Assembly: GCA_030765055.1 (NCBI GenBank)
Contig: CM060958.1
Location: forward strand, 112,197,127 to 112,261,126
DNA length: 64,000 nucleotides
Reading direction: 5' to 3'
Source of the DNA: Mantis religiosa
Taxonomy: Eukaryota; Arthropoda; Insecta; Mantodea; Mantidae
The position numbers were made by a program, and so were the translations under genes. Positions 10,869 through 22,090 of the stretch are shown here, one piece after another; position 1 is the first letter of the stretch, and each line of letters begins with the position of its first letter. The notes beneath the pieces were generated by a model. That model did not search any database. It worked only from the letters and a program-made list of their open reading frames with translations, and had not been told where the DNA came from.

Positions 10869-11115
10869 GAATTACACTTAGAGAAGTTCACACTTTAGAA
10901 TCAGACAGGCATTTGTAGCAGCATTAGAGCGGTGTGTTCCAGTATTGTGACAACAAGAAGCTGTGGATGGCATCCGTCGGCTCCCTCATGTGTGGAGGCA
11001 AGTCCTTCATGTTGAAGGAGATTACTTCTAAGCATAGAAATAATGTGACTATTTCAAATGTGCTTTATTTTTCGTTAATTCCAATGTTGGTACTAATTAT
11101 TGAATGACCTAAGTA

Positions 11116-12262
11116 TTCATTTTATTTTATTTAGTAGGTCTCATTTTCTTACATATTTACTTCATAAGTTCAAACATTTTAAATATTTAAAACTTGATAC
11201 TATGATATTGTTTAGTCTGAGAAATTATTTGTATCGGTTACCATAAGCTGTTATGCACAATCTAAATTCTCTAATTCTGAGTATTAATGCAGGACGTGAA
11301 TCAAAGGAATGACACAAGAATTTAAGAATTTTACCGAAACCACTGGTTTTGTTGCATTTTGTGTTAGTAGAGTGTGAATTATCTATGGTGTAACGTGTTT
11401 AAAATGTGTTCAGATTATTTAATTGGGTTGTCTAAACTAACAGACACTTTGGGGATCGAAGTGTCTGTTTAAACCCCTGACGTGCCGGCAACTACTGTGC
11501 TTTAACTGTGTAACAGGTCAATCTGAACTACGAATGGTACTTACTGGTAGTACATTAGAATATATTGCCCCTCTATGTGAGCAGAATGACAAGGCTACGT
11601 GGGTGACACAAGGTTCGATTTTTGTGAATCTACACTCTCGTGTATAATCATATCGATTTGTGTATTTTGGGATAGGCTCTTTCTTCAGCGAATTCTTGTG
11701 CAAAGTTTGTTTTCATATGTCAAAATTTGTTAGACCAGTCGACGGTGCTTGTTGAGGTGTTGCGCTATGACGGTGGAATTTGGCCTAAAGAAAATGTTCT
11801 CCCTGACGTTTGGTGGAATTGATAGAAGACCTTCCTAACTACAAGTGTCTCGAATATCTTCGATCCCTAGATTATGCAGGACCAATGGTGTCACGCTGCA
11901 ATCGGTAGGCACTCCAACCTTGACAGTGCACACCGTCGTACAGATTCGGCAGCCATTTCTAGTTCCTTCACCTCCAGAGGTGACATTAGCCGAAACTGAG
12001 TTTCTATTTTCGGACCCTCATTAATTGCACTGGTTCTCAGCATTTCCCTCAAAGGTATCTTTATCCAGGTTTGTGGTTCCTTTCTGTGTCGAAATCTACG
12101 ACATGAGACCACCAGCTTTATTTCCTTTCCGAACGTAGCCACGCTAAGGATGTTTACGCACGAAAATATTCATTACCCTTCGCCATATTTGAATCTTTGA
12201 CCTGGGGAACCAGAGGCTAGCCCCGGTGGAGTTGTATTTTAATATATACATATGTGTTTGTT

Positions 12263-12266
<4 letters not shown>
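11116..12266. other. no recognisable feature
   Basis: AT-rich DNA. There is a small perfect hairpin (acagacactt / aagtgtctgt) at 11440-11471. A minus-strand open stretch of 83 codons at 11891-12142 resembles nothing I know. Confidence 0.4.

Positions 12267-12267
<1 letters not shown>

Positions 12268-12332
<65 letters not shown>
12268..12332. repeat. (TG)n microsatellite
   Basis: About 32 TG units preceded by tttgtttg. Low-complexity only. Confidence 0.97.
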
Positions 12333-12336
<4 letters not shown>

Positions 12337-12644
12337 TGTTTCAAAATGACACCGAACGAATATATTGAAGTCGTTGCTCAGCTTCTATGTCACTCATATG
12401 TGTAGTTCTTACTGGCAATAAAGCCGCAAGGCAGGAATCGCAGATAGGTGACACAGTGTACCGCCTGCTGTAACGGTTTATAAACATACCGACATACTCC
12501 ACGGTAGCTTCCTACTATGAAGAATTTCTTTGGTTTATGAATCCGCAATAAAAAAGTTATTCATAGTTATTTGTTTATGGATGTTTAACGTGTTCCAACG
12601 TTCCGTTATAACAGTCCATGACGGGAAATAAGCTGGTGAACATA

Positions 12645-13519
12645 AGAGGCGTGTTAGTAAAATAAGGTCTCCAATTTTATTTAATATAGTAAACATTTTT
12701 ACTGTCAATGAATGTCACATTGATGGAAAGGCGGAACTTACAGATATTTTTCAACGTAATCACCATTGCGATCGATGCACTGCGGTGTGGCACTTTTTGT
12801 ATACCCTTGTCATAGCACTCTTCCGCTGGTAGCGCTCAACCTCGATTTTCAAATCATCGTCGGTCTGGAAATGTGTTCCACCCAGGTGTGAGTTCAACTC
12901 AGGAAACAGATGATAATCACCAGGTGCTAAGTCTAGAATGTAAGGGAGATGGGTGAGGATATCCCATCCGAATGTCTTCGGTGAGCATTTTGGGGACCCA
13001 CCTCTCACACACCTAGCGATAATGCAAATGTTCGGTCAAAATCTTGTCTATCGTAGTCTTACCGACTTCAGGGATAAGTTCGCACAGCTCGCGAACTGTC
13101 ACACTCCGATCTTTAAGCATTTCTTGCTCCACTTTTGCAATTGTTTTGGCTGAAAGCGAAGGCCGACCAGAACGCTGTTCGTCATTTGCATCTGTACATC
13201 CGTCTTTTAACCCTCTGACCCACTTTCACACGTTTTTGACGTCCAACACTGTGACCCATAGACTTTGCATAACTGACGATGAATTTCAGTGGAGGTAGGA
13301 ATCGCAGATCACTGTACGCAACTCGCACTAGGCGGCGGGAGTGATAGGAAGCTCCAACGCAAACGGCTGCCCAGCCAAGACCAATGGTTGCAACGGGTTC
13401 GTTGTGGTGGGGATTTGAAGGGGTGAATCCAGGCTACATGCCAGTGTTGCCGGATCTCGCATAATACCATTCCGCACGACTCCAGCGTCTTGGAGACCTT
13501 ATTTTACGGACAAGCCTCG
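12645..13519 (-). mobile_element. mariner mar-A copy 2, internally deleted (875 bp)
   Basis: Both mar-A TIRs are present (left gaggcgtgttagtaaaataa, right ttattttacggacaagcctc), with TA at 12643-12644 and 13520-13521. The transposase reads right to left. The HTH portion (13298 down to about 13010) still shows the equivalents of the GRP linker. It then jumps directly to IRMGYPHPSP, the region before the third Asp. About 430 bp, including the first two catalytic Asps, is gone. The end blocks GTHFQTDDDLKIEVERYQRK and the C-terminal end remain. It is a non-autonomous derivative that kept only what a transposase would need to recognise. Confidence 0.9.
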
Positions 13520-13521
13520 TA

Positions 13522-14204
13522 TGAAACTTAAACCTTTTAGAGGAAAGTTAATGTTAGTGAGGTTGAGGATAGAAGCTTTAAATGATAAAAGGAACCAAGA
13601 AAAATATCAAGGAATAGTATATAAAGCTAACCAAAACTAAATGCCTTATGCAAAGAGAAAAGAATTTTACTTCACTGTGTTTAATAATACTAAATAAAAC
13701 ATTTGTAACTTAAAAGGAAACTGTTGATTTTACAGTAACTGGTTAAAAGTACTGTACAATTAAGATCATAACAATGTGAGCAATGTTGGAGCTGTCCGAG
13801 TCATTAGTCAACTTTTTCACAGATAACTGCCCTTTGCTCCATTACCTGAAAGCGAGGTTAGGATCACTGATAAAAGGAAAGTATAATGTTTTGGTTTCCA
13901 TGACCCGTGCATCCCAATAACTTTTGAGGTTCACACACCACTTTTACCTGCGCTGCGTAATCACAAAATAATGTAATATTTTATGCTGCATAAAATTATA
14001 CCTAAAAGATTTCGAAATTGCGACACCGAAATTTGGACTAGTTAAGCTATAAACTACGAAACGGATATATTCGACCAATGTCATTTCGAAACAACCTGTA
14101 CTTGTATATCTATAATTCCTTTTTCTAATTTTCACGTTTTTATTTTTTCCGTTTATTTACTGTTAGTTTTCTCTTTTTCCACATATTTACGCTATACATA
14201 TAAA
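13522..14204. other. no recognisable feature
   Basis: AT-rich intergenic DNA; no homology, repeat or RNA signal that I can support. Confidence 0.45.
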
Positions 14205-14510
14205 CACACATGCCCAAGGCAGGACTCGAACCCGTGACACCCTACGCGGCGGACGCTACAGATGCACACAGTAACTACCACGGCGACGAGGGCTGGCAGG
14301 TTAGCGGGGGTGTTGGAACCAGTTACGACCTATGTGCAGTTTTAACCTTACCCAAAGCGTAACAACCCAAAGTGGGCCTAAGCCTTCCAACCCGACTGTT
14401 GACCTCACGCCCACTTATACAAGACAGAGATGCGTGACTATCCATCCGATACGGGGAGGAGATATGGTCAGCATCTCGGCACCCAGCCGGAAATTCGGCT
14501 TTCTAGACTA
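14205..14510 (-). mobile_element. tRNA-derived SINE-like repeat (single copy here)
   Basis: On the minus strand the segment begins with a tRNA-like head: an A-box-like cgccgtggtagttact and a B-box-like gggttcgagtcctgcc, about 45 bp apart. It is followed by a GC-richer body (14300-14510) out of character with its flanks. This fits a SINE of another family. No second copy is in the window and I could not place a TSD. Confidence 0.5.
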
Positions 14511-15491
14511 GTATGTGCAGTGTTGCTCTCCAGTTAATACAAGTACAATACTTAGGTTTGACTACTCCTAGTTCCTATTTCCTCAATGCAGCTGGGTCAG
14601 AGAAGTTGCCTACCCATCAGGAGATGCAAACTAAGATGTAATACTGCAAGCTTGATTTAGTTACCAAGTGATTCAGCTGTAAAATAATTTTAGAGTTCAA
14701 AATTGTATAGATTATGGAGTATACCCACAAAAAATTTTTTATAACTTTCCATGCAATTTGTATCGTAGTTCATGACTTATGACAAAAGTCATTGTTCACA
14801 CACTAAGACACTAAACTGTGGAGAAATTCAAGAATGTAGTGTGTAGTGTAAAAATGTTTGGCTAAGAAGCGTCCTTAAGAACTTTCGTTTAGGAAAAAGG
14901 AGAGAATGTATATTGGTTTATTTTGGGATTACTTCGCAAGTCACAAAAATTGCTTCTCTTAAAGCACCGATATTTATTGGCATCACTTATGTGAAAAATG
15001 AATGCTTATAAGCTAATTCCTTTGTCCTTTCTTTTCTTAATCTCAATGATTTTAGGAGCATTTAAGTGTACTTTTAAACTATCTGCTATAAAATAACATT
15101 ATATAGCATGGCAGTTTTTTTCCTTTCTAGAACAGAGGCATTACAATCCCGTCATATTTCAGGCCAATTCCATGAGTGCGTTTTATGCATAATACATAAA
15201 AAGTTCAATTTACTGTTTCCACTACACAGTTCGAGGTGTTAGAGGTAACATTCACGTCATTCAAAACTTCGGCTTATCTGACTCTGTGTGTATGAGCATG
15301 TGTATGCATTGTGGGACGTCTGTGTGAATGTGAACAGCATAATTCAAAAACAAAAATCGGTTAACGTCCCAGTAATTAAAGTGGAATAATGAACTAGTGA
15401 TGAAACTTGAGTAGCTGTCGTTATGGTTACACACCCAATTTGATATTTATACCTGGGCCGTTCTTACTTTATATGGCGATGTACACAAAAG
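14511..15491. other. no recognisable feature
   Basis: AT-rich DNA without coding signature or recognisable repeat. Confidence 0.45.
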
Positions 15492-15492
15492 C

Positions 15493-15557
<65 letters not shown>

Positions 15558-15561
15558 CGCG
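15492..15561. repeat. continuous alternating tract (AT)n-(GT)n-(GC)n
   Basis: About 28 bp of AT, about 29 bp of GT and about 12 bp of GC run into each other without breaking purine-pyrimidine alternation. Such tracts are prone to Z-DNA and cruciform formation. Confidence 0.95.
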
Positions 15562-16084
15562 ACATCATTGGCCGTTTAGTCTTATATCTCTCTGCGAATG
15601 AAAAATGTAGTGCGCATACCATTTTTAAAGACTTTAAATCGAATGCAAAATACGAGTATGAACACGACATTATTATAAATCCAACAGTCTAACAGTCATT
15701 AATTGGCATTTTATTTGATATGTGTAAGCGTAATTTGTTTGTATTAACCAGAGTTCACACTTCGCTTGCGCAGTTTAAAAGCAGAAGGAAATAAGTGGAT
15801 CAGTTGTACAAAATGGCTGCTTACATGCAATAGGTAAACATTACAGACGGAAATCGTTAGAAAGTGGTGGAAAACAAATTATTTGAACGTGTTGTGCAAG
15901 TGTGTGAAAAAATATCCGACTGTAGCCATGGAAGACTTAATTCGTCAACAGAATAATGCGGTGTTTCAGCGCCAAGTACGTATTAATGCCACTCGGAGAG
16001 AAATTGTGAAGAAGAGCCAGGTCTCTATCCCAGGAAAACATAGAAAAAGAAGTCAGTAGTTAAAAGTGCTGTTCGTGCAAGATA
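15562..16084 (+). other. possible relic of an IS630-like transposase N-terminus
   Basis: At about 15957-16060 the plus strand reads VFQRQVRINATRREIVKKSQ and then VSIPGKHRKRSQ before a stop. A 'PGK.RKR' motif after a short HTH-like stretch is also seen at 25440-25740 and is familiar from a degenerate insect transposase group. The fragment is too short to be sure. The rest of the interval is blank. Confidence 0.25.
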
Positions 16085-17859
16085 CACAATTACATTGACA
16101 GAAACGGGCCACCAATAATTAGTGCATGTCAAGTCAGGTAAGAGCCGTGTAGTAATAAGTTGCCTATATAAATGGCGCTGTGAATACAGAATTTGAGAGT
16201 TCAGTCAGGTGTAGCACACTCGACGACAACAATGTAGCTGCCACGTACCAAATGGAACTGTTAAATGTGAAGATTTATTGATGGACAAATATACACACAA
16301 GAAGGACTTGGCTGATTTTTACAATAATATCCCCCAAACCAGATTTCGAGGTTGTATTCACTTATCGCATGGACATTGTGTATGTTTGGCGAACATACGT
16401 GTGCGAACAGTTTTTTTTTCTGTTATGAAATTAGCAAAGGCCCAACCCCAAAGTACCTTTTCCTATCACAACATAACATGTAGTCTTCGATTACAAATTT
16501 CCCAGACTTTACGTCCTTACATTTTTAAATTATCTAAAGAAAACGAAACAGAAAGTGTTGCAAAATGTCCACCTAATTCTGTTCTGAGTGGATCTCCTCT
16601 AATTTGCAGAGAAAACTACTTTATATTTTATTTTATTTACCTTAAAACATGACTGACCTTCGGATAAATTACGAGTTGAAGTTTTATATATTTTCTCATA
16701 TAACAGAGCCAAAATGTAATTGTTTATAAACTATGACCAATTGCGTAATTAAAGCTGTCAACATTAATATTACAACACACAAGATGTAAGTTGTACATAT
16801 TATAAATACCCGATACGTTTCCTGTCTTTTCTAAGCTATCTTTCCTACATCAAACTATGTCCTTCCTCTTGGGCAGCAATCAGCGTGGTGACGTCACACG
16901 CTAACCTGCCTTTCGTTCGGGGGCATATTTGGCGCTTAGAGCTGATAGAGCTGACGTCACACTGCCACTACCTGTCTTTCCCTGATATAGGTTTTTAATT
17001 TGTGAAGAGAAACTGAAAAAGTATAATTATTGAACGTGAAGATATATTATTGAGGCACAGGAGTTATCAAAGGAAAATTCTAAAGTGGAAGTTATTTAAG
17101 GAAATTCCGTGGTCAGATTTCAATAAGTACCTAATTTTTTTAATTCACTGCCAAAGTGACTACAAATAGTTATTTAGCACTCTTATTCTGCAGAAAGACA
17201 CGTGCCTTAATTCTTTTATTTATAAATGAGATGGGATTATGTGAAGAAACCATATATTCAAACAATTTTTGTAAGCATTGAGTCACTTTTTATGTTAACG
17301 TAGCTATCGCTACTCATACATCGTAAACGGCAAAGCAGAGCCTTGCAGCGAAGCTCATTGTCAGGGCACATATTTGACACGTGAATATTCCCTCCAATCA
17401 TAGTCACCAGCGGAGAAATACATTTTCTAGCTTTGTTTACATCACCATATAGACTAAGGTAAAGTTCAGTATCCTTCGAGGAAAACTTTGATTTTCCGAG
17501 AAAAGGTTTATTAGTTTTGATTAAAATACGATACATTTCAAGTATTTGCTATATAAATCAAATGTAGACACTGAATGTTCTACAAACAGCATCAGCAGCG
17601 CTCTCTCGTACTCTAAATAACTTTAAAATAATTAACAACCCATAAGAAATGTGCATTTATTGTTTCTAAGGTTTGTCTATATCATTAATTAACAAATTTC
17701 ATGACATATTTGATTGAGCAGATATCTATTTCCGAGATATTCGTGTTTATTGGATCGGATTTTAAAATAGTTTTCGAAATATGAAGTCATTATTTATTTG
17801 AAATTTAATTTTTATTCTAAACTATCCGCGTGTAGGATAAGTTTTGGCAGGTGAAGTAG
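16085..17859. other. mostly unassigned
   Basis: Open stretches at 16278-16652 (+, 124 codons) and 17258-17536 (-, 92 codons) have no recognisable motif and AT-rich codon use like noncoding DNA. A short GC-richer island with two CRE palindromes lies at about 16860-16990. Confidence 0.4.
16889..16959. promoter_or_regulatory. two full CRE palindromes (TGACGTCA), 63 bp apart
   Basis: TGACGTCA occurs at 16889-16896 and 16952-16959, each followed by cac and within about 25 bp by a cctgcctttc or cctgtctttc block, so the two may be halves of a duplicated segment. TGACGTCA is the consensus site of CREB/ATF bZIP proteins. No gene start or core promoter is visible next to them, so function is unproven. 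Confidence 0.35.
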
Positions 17860-18050
17860 GACTGAATAATGAAATGCCATAGCCGGTTTTGAACTATGGA
17901 TCTCTGGTTGCTCTTAATCATTGCGCTACCATAGCAACATTCTGTACGACAATAATTTTTTCAACTGACTCGTATTTTTGGGACGGAGAGCGGGAGATAT
18001 GTGGTTCAGATCCCAGTTATGGCACTGAACTTCTAGGTTTGAATTATTTA
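17860..18050. repeat. two SINE-1 heads in inverted orientation
   Basis: The minus-strand tRNA-like head (ccatagccggttttgaac...gctaccatagc, 17877-17937) is followed by a short body piece (caactgactcgtattttt). A plus-strand copy of the head then runs in the other direction (gacggagagcgggag...tggttcagatcccag...tatggc, about 17982-18022). Both match the SINE-1 family at 24, 28.5 and 35 kb. It looks like two insertions or a foldback rearrangement. Confidence 0.7.
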
Positions 18051-19079
18051 TCTCTTAGATGTGTGAAGATATTGGTATTTGAGGGCCATTACATAACCAG
18101 CAGCTCATCAAATATTTTACTACAGTTTAATGCCTACTCTGTTCCCATATTCCCCTTGAATGTACCTAAAAGTTAATATTTAATGAGAACATTAACGTTA
18201 TACATGAAATAAGTGCTTACAGGAAGAGTTTATATGAAAGTAGGCAAAGTAATGCGAGTGCCACACAACAGAGTTTTAGAAAACAAATCAAGGTGTGACA
18301 CTTCATGTCGTGCTGCATATAAACCTCCAGGGCACATGCGACGTACGTTGTCGCACAAAACATTCTTTGCAGAATAAACGAAGAGGTTGACAGAGGGTAT
18401 TACTCACTTTTAGATCCTTGACGTGAGTTATGAGATCGCTATCATCCTCCCATATTGCACGAAGTCGTGTTTTAGAGTAATATAGGTCGTTGTCACTTCT
18501 GTCATGTAATATGCTAGGCTATGAATGAGCTTTACCTGCATCAAATGAAGGTTAGTTCAAAGGGAGTCTCTTTTCATAAAAATATATATAAATACACCAG
18601 CTGCAACATATTAATTTCTAACTGAATGATTCTACTTATAATTTAGAAAAGCCAACAAAAGGTTTTTATCCATTGTGCTTTAGCTATAGGCTATGTGATT
18701 CGTTCCTTCTAGAAACCTTATTGATGGTTTAACTTAAAGTAGCGAACATAAAAGTTTTAATATAATGGCTCAATCCTTTCATTTTGTTTTATTTCTGCAA
18801 CTAGCTTAAAGTAAAATGAACCGACAGGCTTCTTAGAAGATACTAAATTCATTTCAGTCTGAGGACCCATTAAATTATCTTCAGTAATAGTTATTAATAA
18901 TGTCAGTATTGTAATTTGATATTATGAGTTGTATATATAATTCGTATATAATAATATAAAGTTAGAAGAGAGGATATAATTAGAATTGATGAAGTGAAAA
19001 TTATTAAATTTTGTATATCGTATAAAGTTTTACTTACTTTCACAAATGTTTGAAATTAAATTACCTGATATTAATTTCA
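18051..19079. other. no recognisable feature
   Basis: AT-rich; no repeat or coding signature supported. Confidence 0.45.
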
Positions 19080-20110
19080 AATGGCTGGAAAGGATCTATG
19101 CTGTCATAGTATAAAATAAAGGGTTGCATGGGGCAGGGATGTGAGGAGTGGATGAATCATGGAAGAGGTGGACGTTATTAAAAGATCCTTCTGTAAATAT
19201 ATTTTGGGCTTACTGGTAGCTTCACCTAATAGGGCAGCACAATTAGAGTTGGGAAGACATTCATCAAGGTTGAAATTGTCTCAAGGGTATTGAAATATCT
19301 ATACAGAGTTGCCAATTTGGAAGGAAAGCAATATTATCAAATAATGTTTTCTTTTGCAGATGAGAAGCAAATGGGGAGAGTCCTGGGCGCAAAAAGTAAG
19401 GGAACTGATGGAACAGATAGGTATGGTTCTTGTTTGGAGAAACGAGGAGTATTATTATATGGTCTTTTGGAAAGAGGTAGAATTAAGGCTAGAAGATTTA
19501 GTAAGCCAAGTTATATCTGCCAGTGTAAAGGAGAACAGATCATTGAGGACAAATAGGGAAATAAAGACAGTGTGGGGGAGGGAGAAGTACATAGAGGTGT
19601 GTAATAAGTCAGGGCGAGAAGGATTTGCCTGGGCAAGGACAGGAGTTAGAAATTTGAAAGGTATTAAATGTGATAAGGATAGAGGGAAATGCCCAATGTG
19701 TGGAGAAGAGCATACAGATTGGCATTTATTGCAAACAAAGATATGGAGAGAACAAATTTAGCAACAAAAGTTGGACAGTTTTGGGGGGAGGTACTAATAA
19801 TAAAGAAAATGTTATTGGTCAAAGGAAAAAAGAATGTAAGAAATATAGGTGAATATCTGGGGAAAGTTAGAGAGAAATGGTTAAAATTGATGAAGAATAA
19901 CTAACAATTAAGGGCTGAAGAACTAAAACGAGGGATACAAGGTGGAGTAGCGCCATCAATACACGGAAAACCACGAGTTATGTGTTTTGAGACCGAGACC
20001 CGAGGCAAGCAGGTAGGAAGGGTATATTAGATGTTAATGAGTCATTTTGTTATTGTGTGAAAGAAATGTTACAAATGCCAATGTATCAATGAAAATGTAT
20101 GTAAAAGAAA
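19080..20110 (+). mobile_element. LINE-F, C-terminal half of a non-LTR retrotransposon
   Basis: The plus strand reads RSFCKYILGLLVASPNRAAQ and LELGRHSSRLKLSQG (frame-shifted pieces, 19180-19290), a pattern typical of the region after the RT domain in R1/Jockey-like ORF2 proteins. An open stretch 19354-19761 follows with SGREGFAWARTGVRNLKGI and a C-terminal zinc-knuckle KCPMCGEEHTDWHLLQ (C-x2-C-x7-H; the final Cys is replaced). The architecture resembles LINE-D but the sequence is clearly different, so it is a separate lineage. The 3' end is not well defined. The RT catalytic core is absent. Confidence 0.75.
19354..19761 (+). pseudogene. LINE-F ORF2 C-terminus with zinc knuckle
   Basis: 135 codons of the C-terminal part of a LINE polyprotein: a basic, Trp-rich stretch (WGREKYIEVCNKSGREGFAW), then CPMCGEEHTDWH. 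Such CCHC fingers bind nucleic acid in R1, LOA and related LINEs. The frame ends at a tag at 19759-19761 and continues in another frame (19670-19904), so a frameshift has occurred. There is no upstream catalytic domain in frame. Confidence 0.7.
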
Positions 20111-20564
20111 GATGATTTTATATATACATACTTTGACAATTTTTTACTTTTAGAATTTGTGAGACAACTATACAACATGATTTTAAATTCTTGTTACAAA
20201 CTTCTAGGGCTAGTAGAGGGGACTAAGTAGACAATATTTTGAAAAGCATCCCATGTCCGGGACCGAACTGTTTCCGTGCTACAACCTTCCCTACTCCCTC
20301 AAATGTGGCGTACTGGGGTGATCAAACATTATAGCTAATACCGTGAGACATCGATATTTAATACTGAAATATTTAAATTCAAGTTTGGATTGAGCTATTA
20401 CCTGCCTCCAGTAGCAGTTAATCCCTAAATTCTTATTGCCACTGTGATTTTTATTTTTCATTTATTATTCTTCATTATGTACCATTATCAGGCTTCTTGA
20501 GACTATACTTGACCATAATTTGCTGAGTTTTTTGCTGTTATATTAACATTATTTTACACAATAT
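20111..20564. other. no supported feature
   Basis: AT-rich. A short tRNA-B-box-like stretch (gtccgggaccgaactg, about 20255) might be a SINE relic, unconfirmed. Confidence 0.35.
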
Positions 20565-20957
20565 TGTGACCTCGTGGGTTCGTAAAATTAAAAGTCCAAA
20601 TTGCAGAAATTCTTTATTTTCGTAGAAATATACTTTGTAGACCTCGGATAATCGCAGAATGACGTAACACACATGTATGCAATCTTCAAGTCCGTCTGCC
20701 GCAGGTCCACACTACACTTCGTCTCTCGGCCCTTGCGGAACTGACTGTCTAGTCCAGTCCATCGCTTTTATGCAACATTTGCTCTATCACGAAGGTTGGC
20801 GAAACTTCCCGAAGCTTCACGGACCTCGTGATGGCGAGGAAATTGTCCGGAAGCTTCCCTGGCTCTTCTTCTTCCCGCCCCCTCTCGCCATCAGCAGCGT
20901 TAACCAGTCGCCACGTGTATGCGTGGCCTGAGCGCTATCTGTCTCTTTCATTCCCAG

Positions 20958-20959
<2 letters not shown>
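20565..20959 (+). repeat. possible solo-LTR-like segment
   Basis: Begins tgtgacctcgtgggttcg, close to the starts of the two solo LTRs at 47051 and 49524 (tgtgactgcgtgggttacg), and also carries a GC-rich central part. The end is obscured by the CT microsatellite and I cannot place a matching CA end or TSD, so this is only a candidate relative. Confidence 0.35.

Positions 20960-21021
<62 letters not shown>
20960..21021. repeat. (CT)n microsatellite
   Basis: About 30 CT units. The solo LTRs at 47 and 49.8 kb also have CT-rich stretches in a similar place, so the repeat may have expanded from an LTR. Confidence 0.95.
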
Positions 21022-21023
<2 letters not shown>

Positions 21024-21524
21024 CGTAATAAGTGCCTGATGACTATATATAGCTTTATATGTACAGATTAATTAAACTATCTACTGAATAAACAAAACTA
21101 TGATTCTTGGATTCAAAAACAGCCTTATAATTGAAGAAAAAGAATTTAGTTATAAGGCTAATAACATATCATATTTACATTTATGTTGTAAATGCTTTTA
21201 TATTCAACATTCATTCAGCTTCTACTTTTATTTAAAATAAGAAAAAACATTTTGAGACAGTTACCTATCCTACCGTGCATAACTCTATACTCAAAACTAA
21301 CATCCGAAATGTCTCTTCGTATAAAAAACTTCTATAACAGCTCAGTGCTAGTAGATGCATTTGTTTGGCATCAGTCATTTCTTTGATTTCCTTTCCTAAT
21401 GTTAATTGTTTACAGATATTTTCCTTCCGTATTTGATTACTGGTTGTCCTGGATCATTTTTCTTGCTTCCGCCGCCGGCATCCCACCATACGAAATCCAT
21501 AGGCATCTTCTTATACTCCAAACT
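21022..21524. other. no recognisable feature
   Basis: AT-rich, featureless as far as I can see. Confidence 0.4.
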
Positions 21525-22090
21525 ATGGATATTTCTTCTTCCTCTTCTTCATTCACTGGTAGACTTTCTTCTTCCAAATCGTCTTCTCCTTTCTTTTCCG
21601 CCGAGTCATGATTCTTCTTACCACTTCCGTACTTCCTTTGTTTAGTCTATTGATGTTCCTTTTCTCCATGTAGATATTCTCCACCTTCCTACTACTCGAA
21701 ATCCAAAAGTTTTTTTTATTCTCCTATTTATGTTTCTTCTTATTCTTCTTCTTCTTCATCCATTGGTACACTTTCTTCTTGCAACTCATCTCCTGAATTA
21801 TGCCATTTTCTCTCTTTTCCGCCGAATGATTCCTCTTACCTTTTGTGTACCTCTTTTGTTTCTTCTATCGATGTTCCTTTTTTCCATGTAGATATTCTCT
21901 ACCTACCTACTAGTCGAATTCCAAAATCATTTTTTTCTTCTCCTAACTATTTATGTTTATTCTTCCTCTTCTTCATTCATTAGTAGACTTTCTGCTTCCA
22001 ATTCGTCTTCAAAATTATGTCTCCTCCTCTCTTTTCCGCCGAGTCCTGATTTTTCTTACCATTTACGTACTTCCTATGTATTTTCCATAG
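21525..22090. repeat. tandem repeat, about 220-bp period, three diverged units
   Basis: The landmark cttttccg recurs at 21593, 21813 and 22031 (spacing 220 and 218). Each is preceded by a TTC-rich run and tagactttc-like block and followed by a cttacc...gtac block; the first two units also share tccatgtagatattct. Units differ by substitutions and small indels. On the minus strand the first unit reads an acidic stretch (DDLEEESLPVNEEEEEISIV) but stops interrupt it, so I treat it as noncoding or long-dead. Confidence 0.75.

Larger units (their letters stand above)
8131..10869 (+). mobile_element. LINE-E, 5'-truncated, itself split by LINE-D
   Basis: Piece 1 (8131-8224) reads AFDSINKNRLWNIIGKRGYP, the conserved start of the reverse transcriptase palm. 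Piece 2 (9778-10869) continues with YRDTKIIINAGTIKTKEINV, the catalytic NVLYADDVSIIQENE (YADD at 9890-9901), then KEYNLNLNTRKTKIMAHRG and a C-terminal KAVEMRFLRTVKECTR around 10260-10310. The section between the TKEINV and YADD blocks is shortened. Several stops and frameshifts are present. The block is flanked by aattac-like repeats (8125-8130, 10870-10875) in mar-D. Its 3' end merges into the GAA microsatellite. It is an APE-type non-LTR element; I do not assign a named clade. Confidence 0.8.
6733..11029 (+). pseudogene. mariner transposase of mar-D, in five pieces
   Basis: Remnants of the mar-D transposase: HTH part 6733-6900; first catalytic Asp at 7041-7043 followed directly by Glu-Thr-Trp-Ile and a TGA stop; post-catalytic block 7419-7479 that continues after the R455 insertion at 7947 (HQGTCVNGAHYSHFM); third-Asp block SPCDF ending at 8104; and the C-terminus in 10876-11029 (FVAALERCVPVL, HVEGDYF). 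The C-terminus follows the LINE insertion without loss of much sequence. Stops, a missing second catalytic block and insertions make it dead. Confidence 0.85.
6513..11113 (+). mobile_element. mariner mar-D, inflated by nested insertions
   Basis: Left TIR catgggtcattcaaaattta and right TIR taattattgaatgacctaag are inverted copies, flanked by TA at 6511-6512 and 11114-11115. Between them lie pieces of one mariner transposase in order: second HTH at about 6750-6900 (FHRGREEIDQERGAGR), first catalytic block at 7041 (DETWI, then a stop), VMFIVANDIDSALITHSV at 7419-7466, a YYPDMSPCDF block at about 8078-8104, and the C-terminal block DGIRRLPHVWRQVL at about 10962-11005. The pieces are separated by SINE-2 (7122-7370), R455 (7480-7934) and a LINE-in-LINE block (8131-10869). 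Without the inserts the element is about 1.15 kb. The second catalytic block (HDN) appears deleted. Confidence 0.88.

Noticed and set aside
10493..10918. Poly-Glu, poly-Lys and poly-Phe open frames of 130-141 codons
   Set aside because: They are the three readings of a GAA microsatellite.
16278..16652. 124-codon open frame
   Set aside because: No motif, no visible splice or start context, AT-rich codon composition like the flanks.
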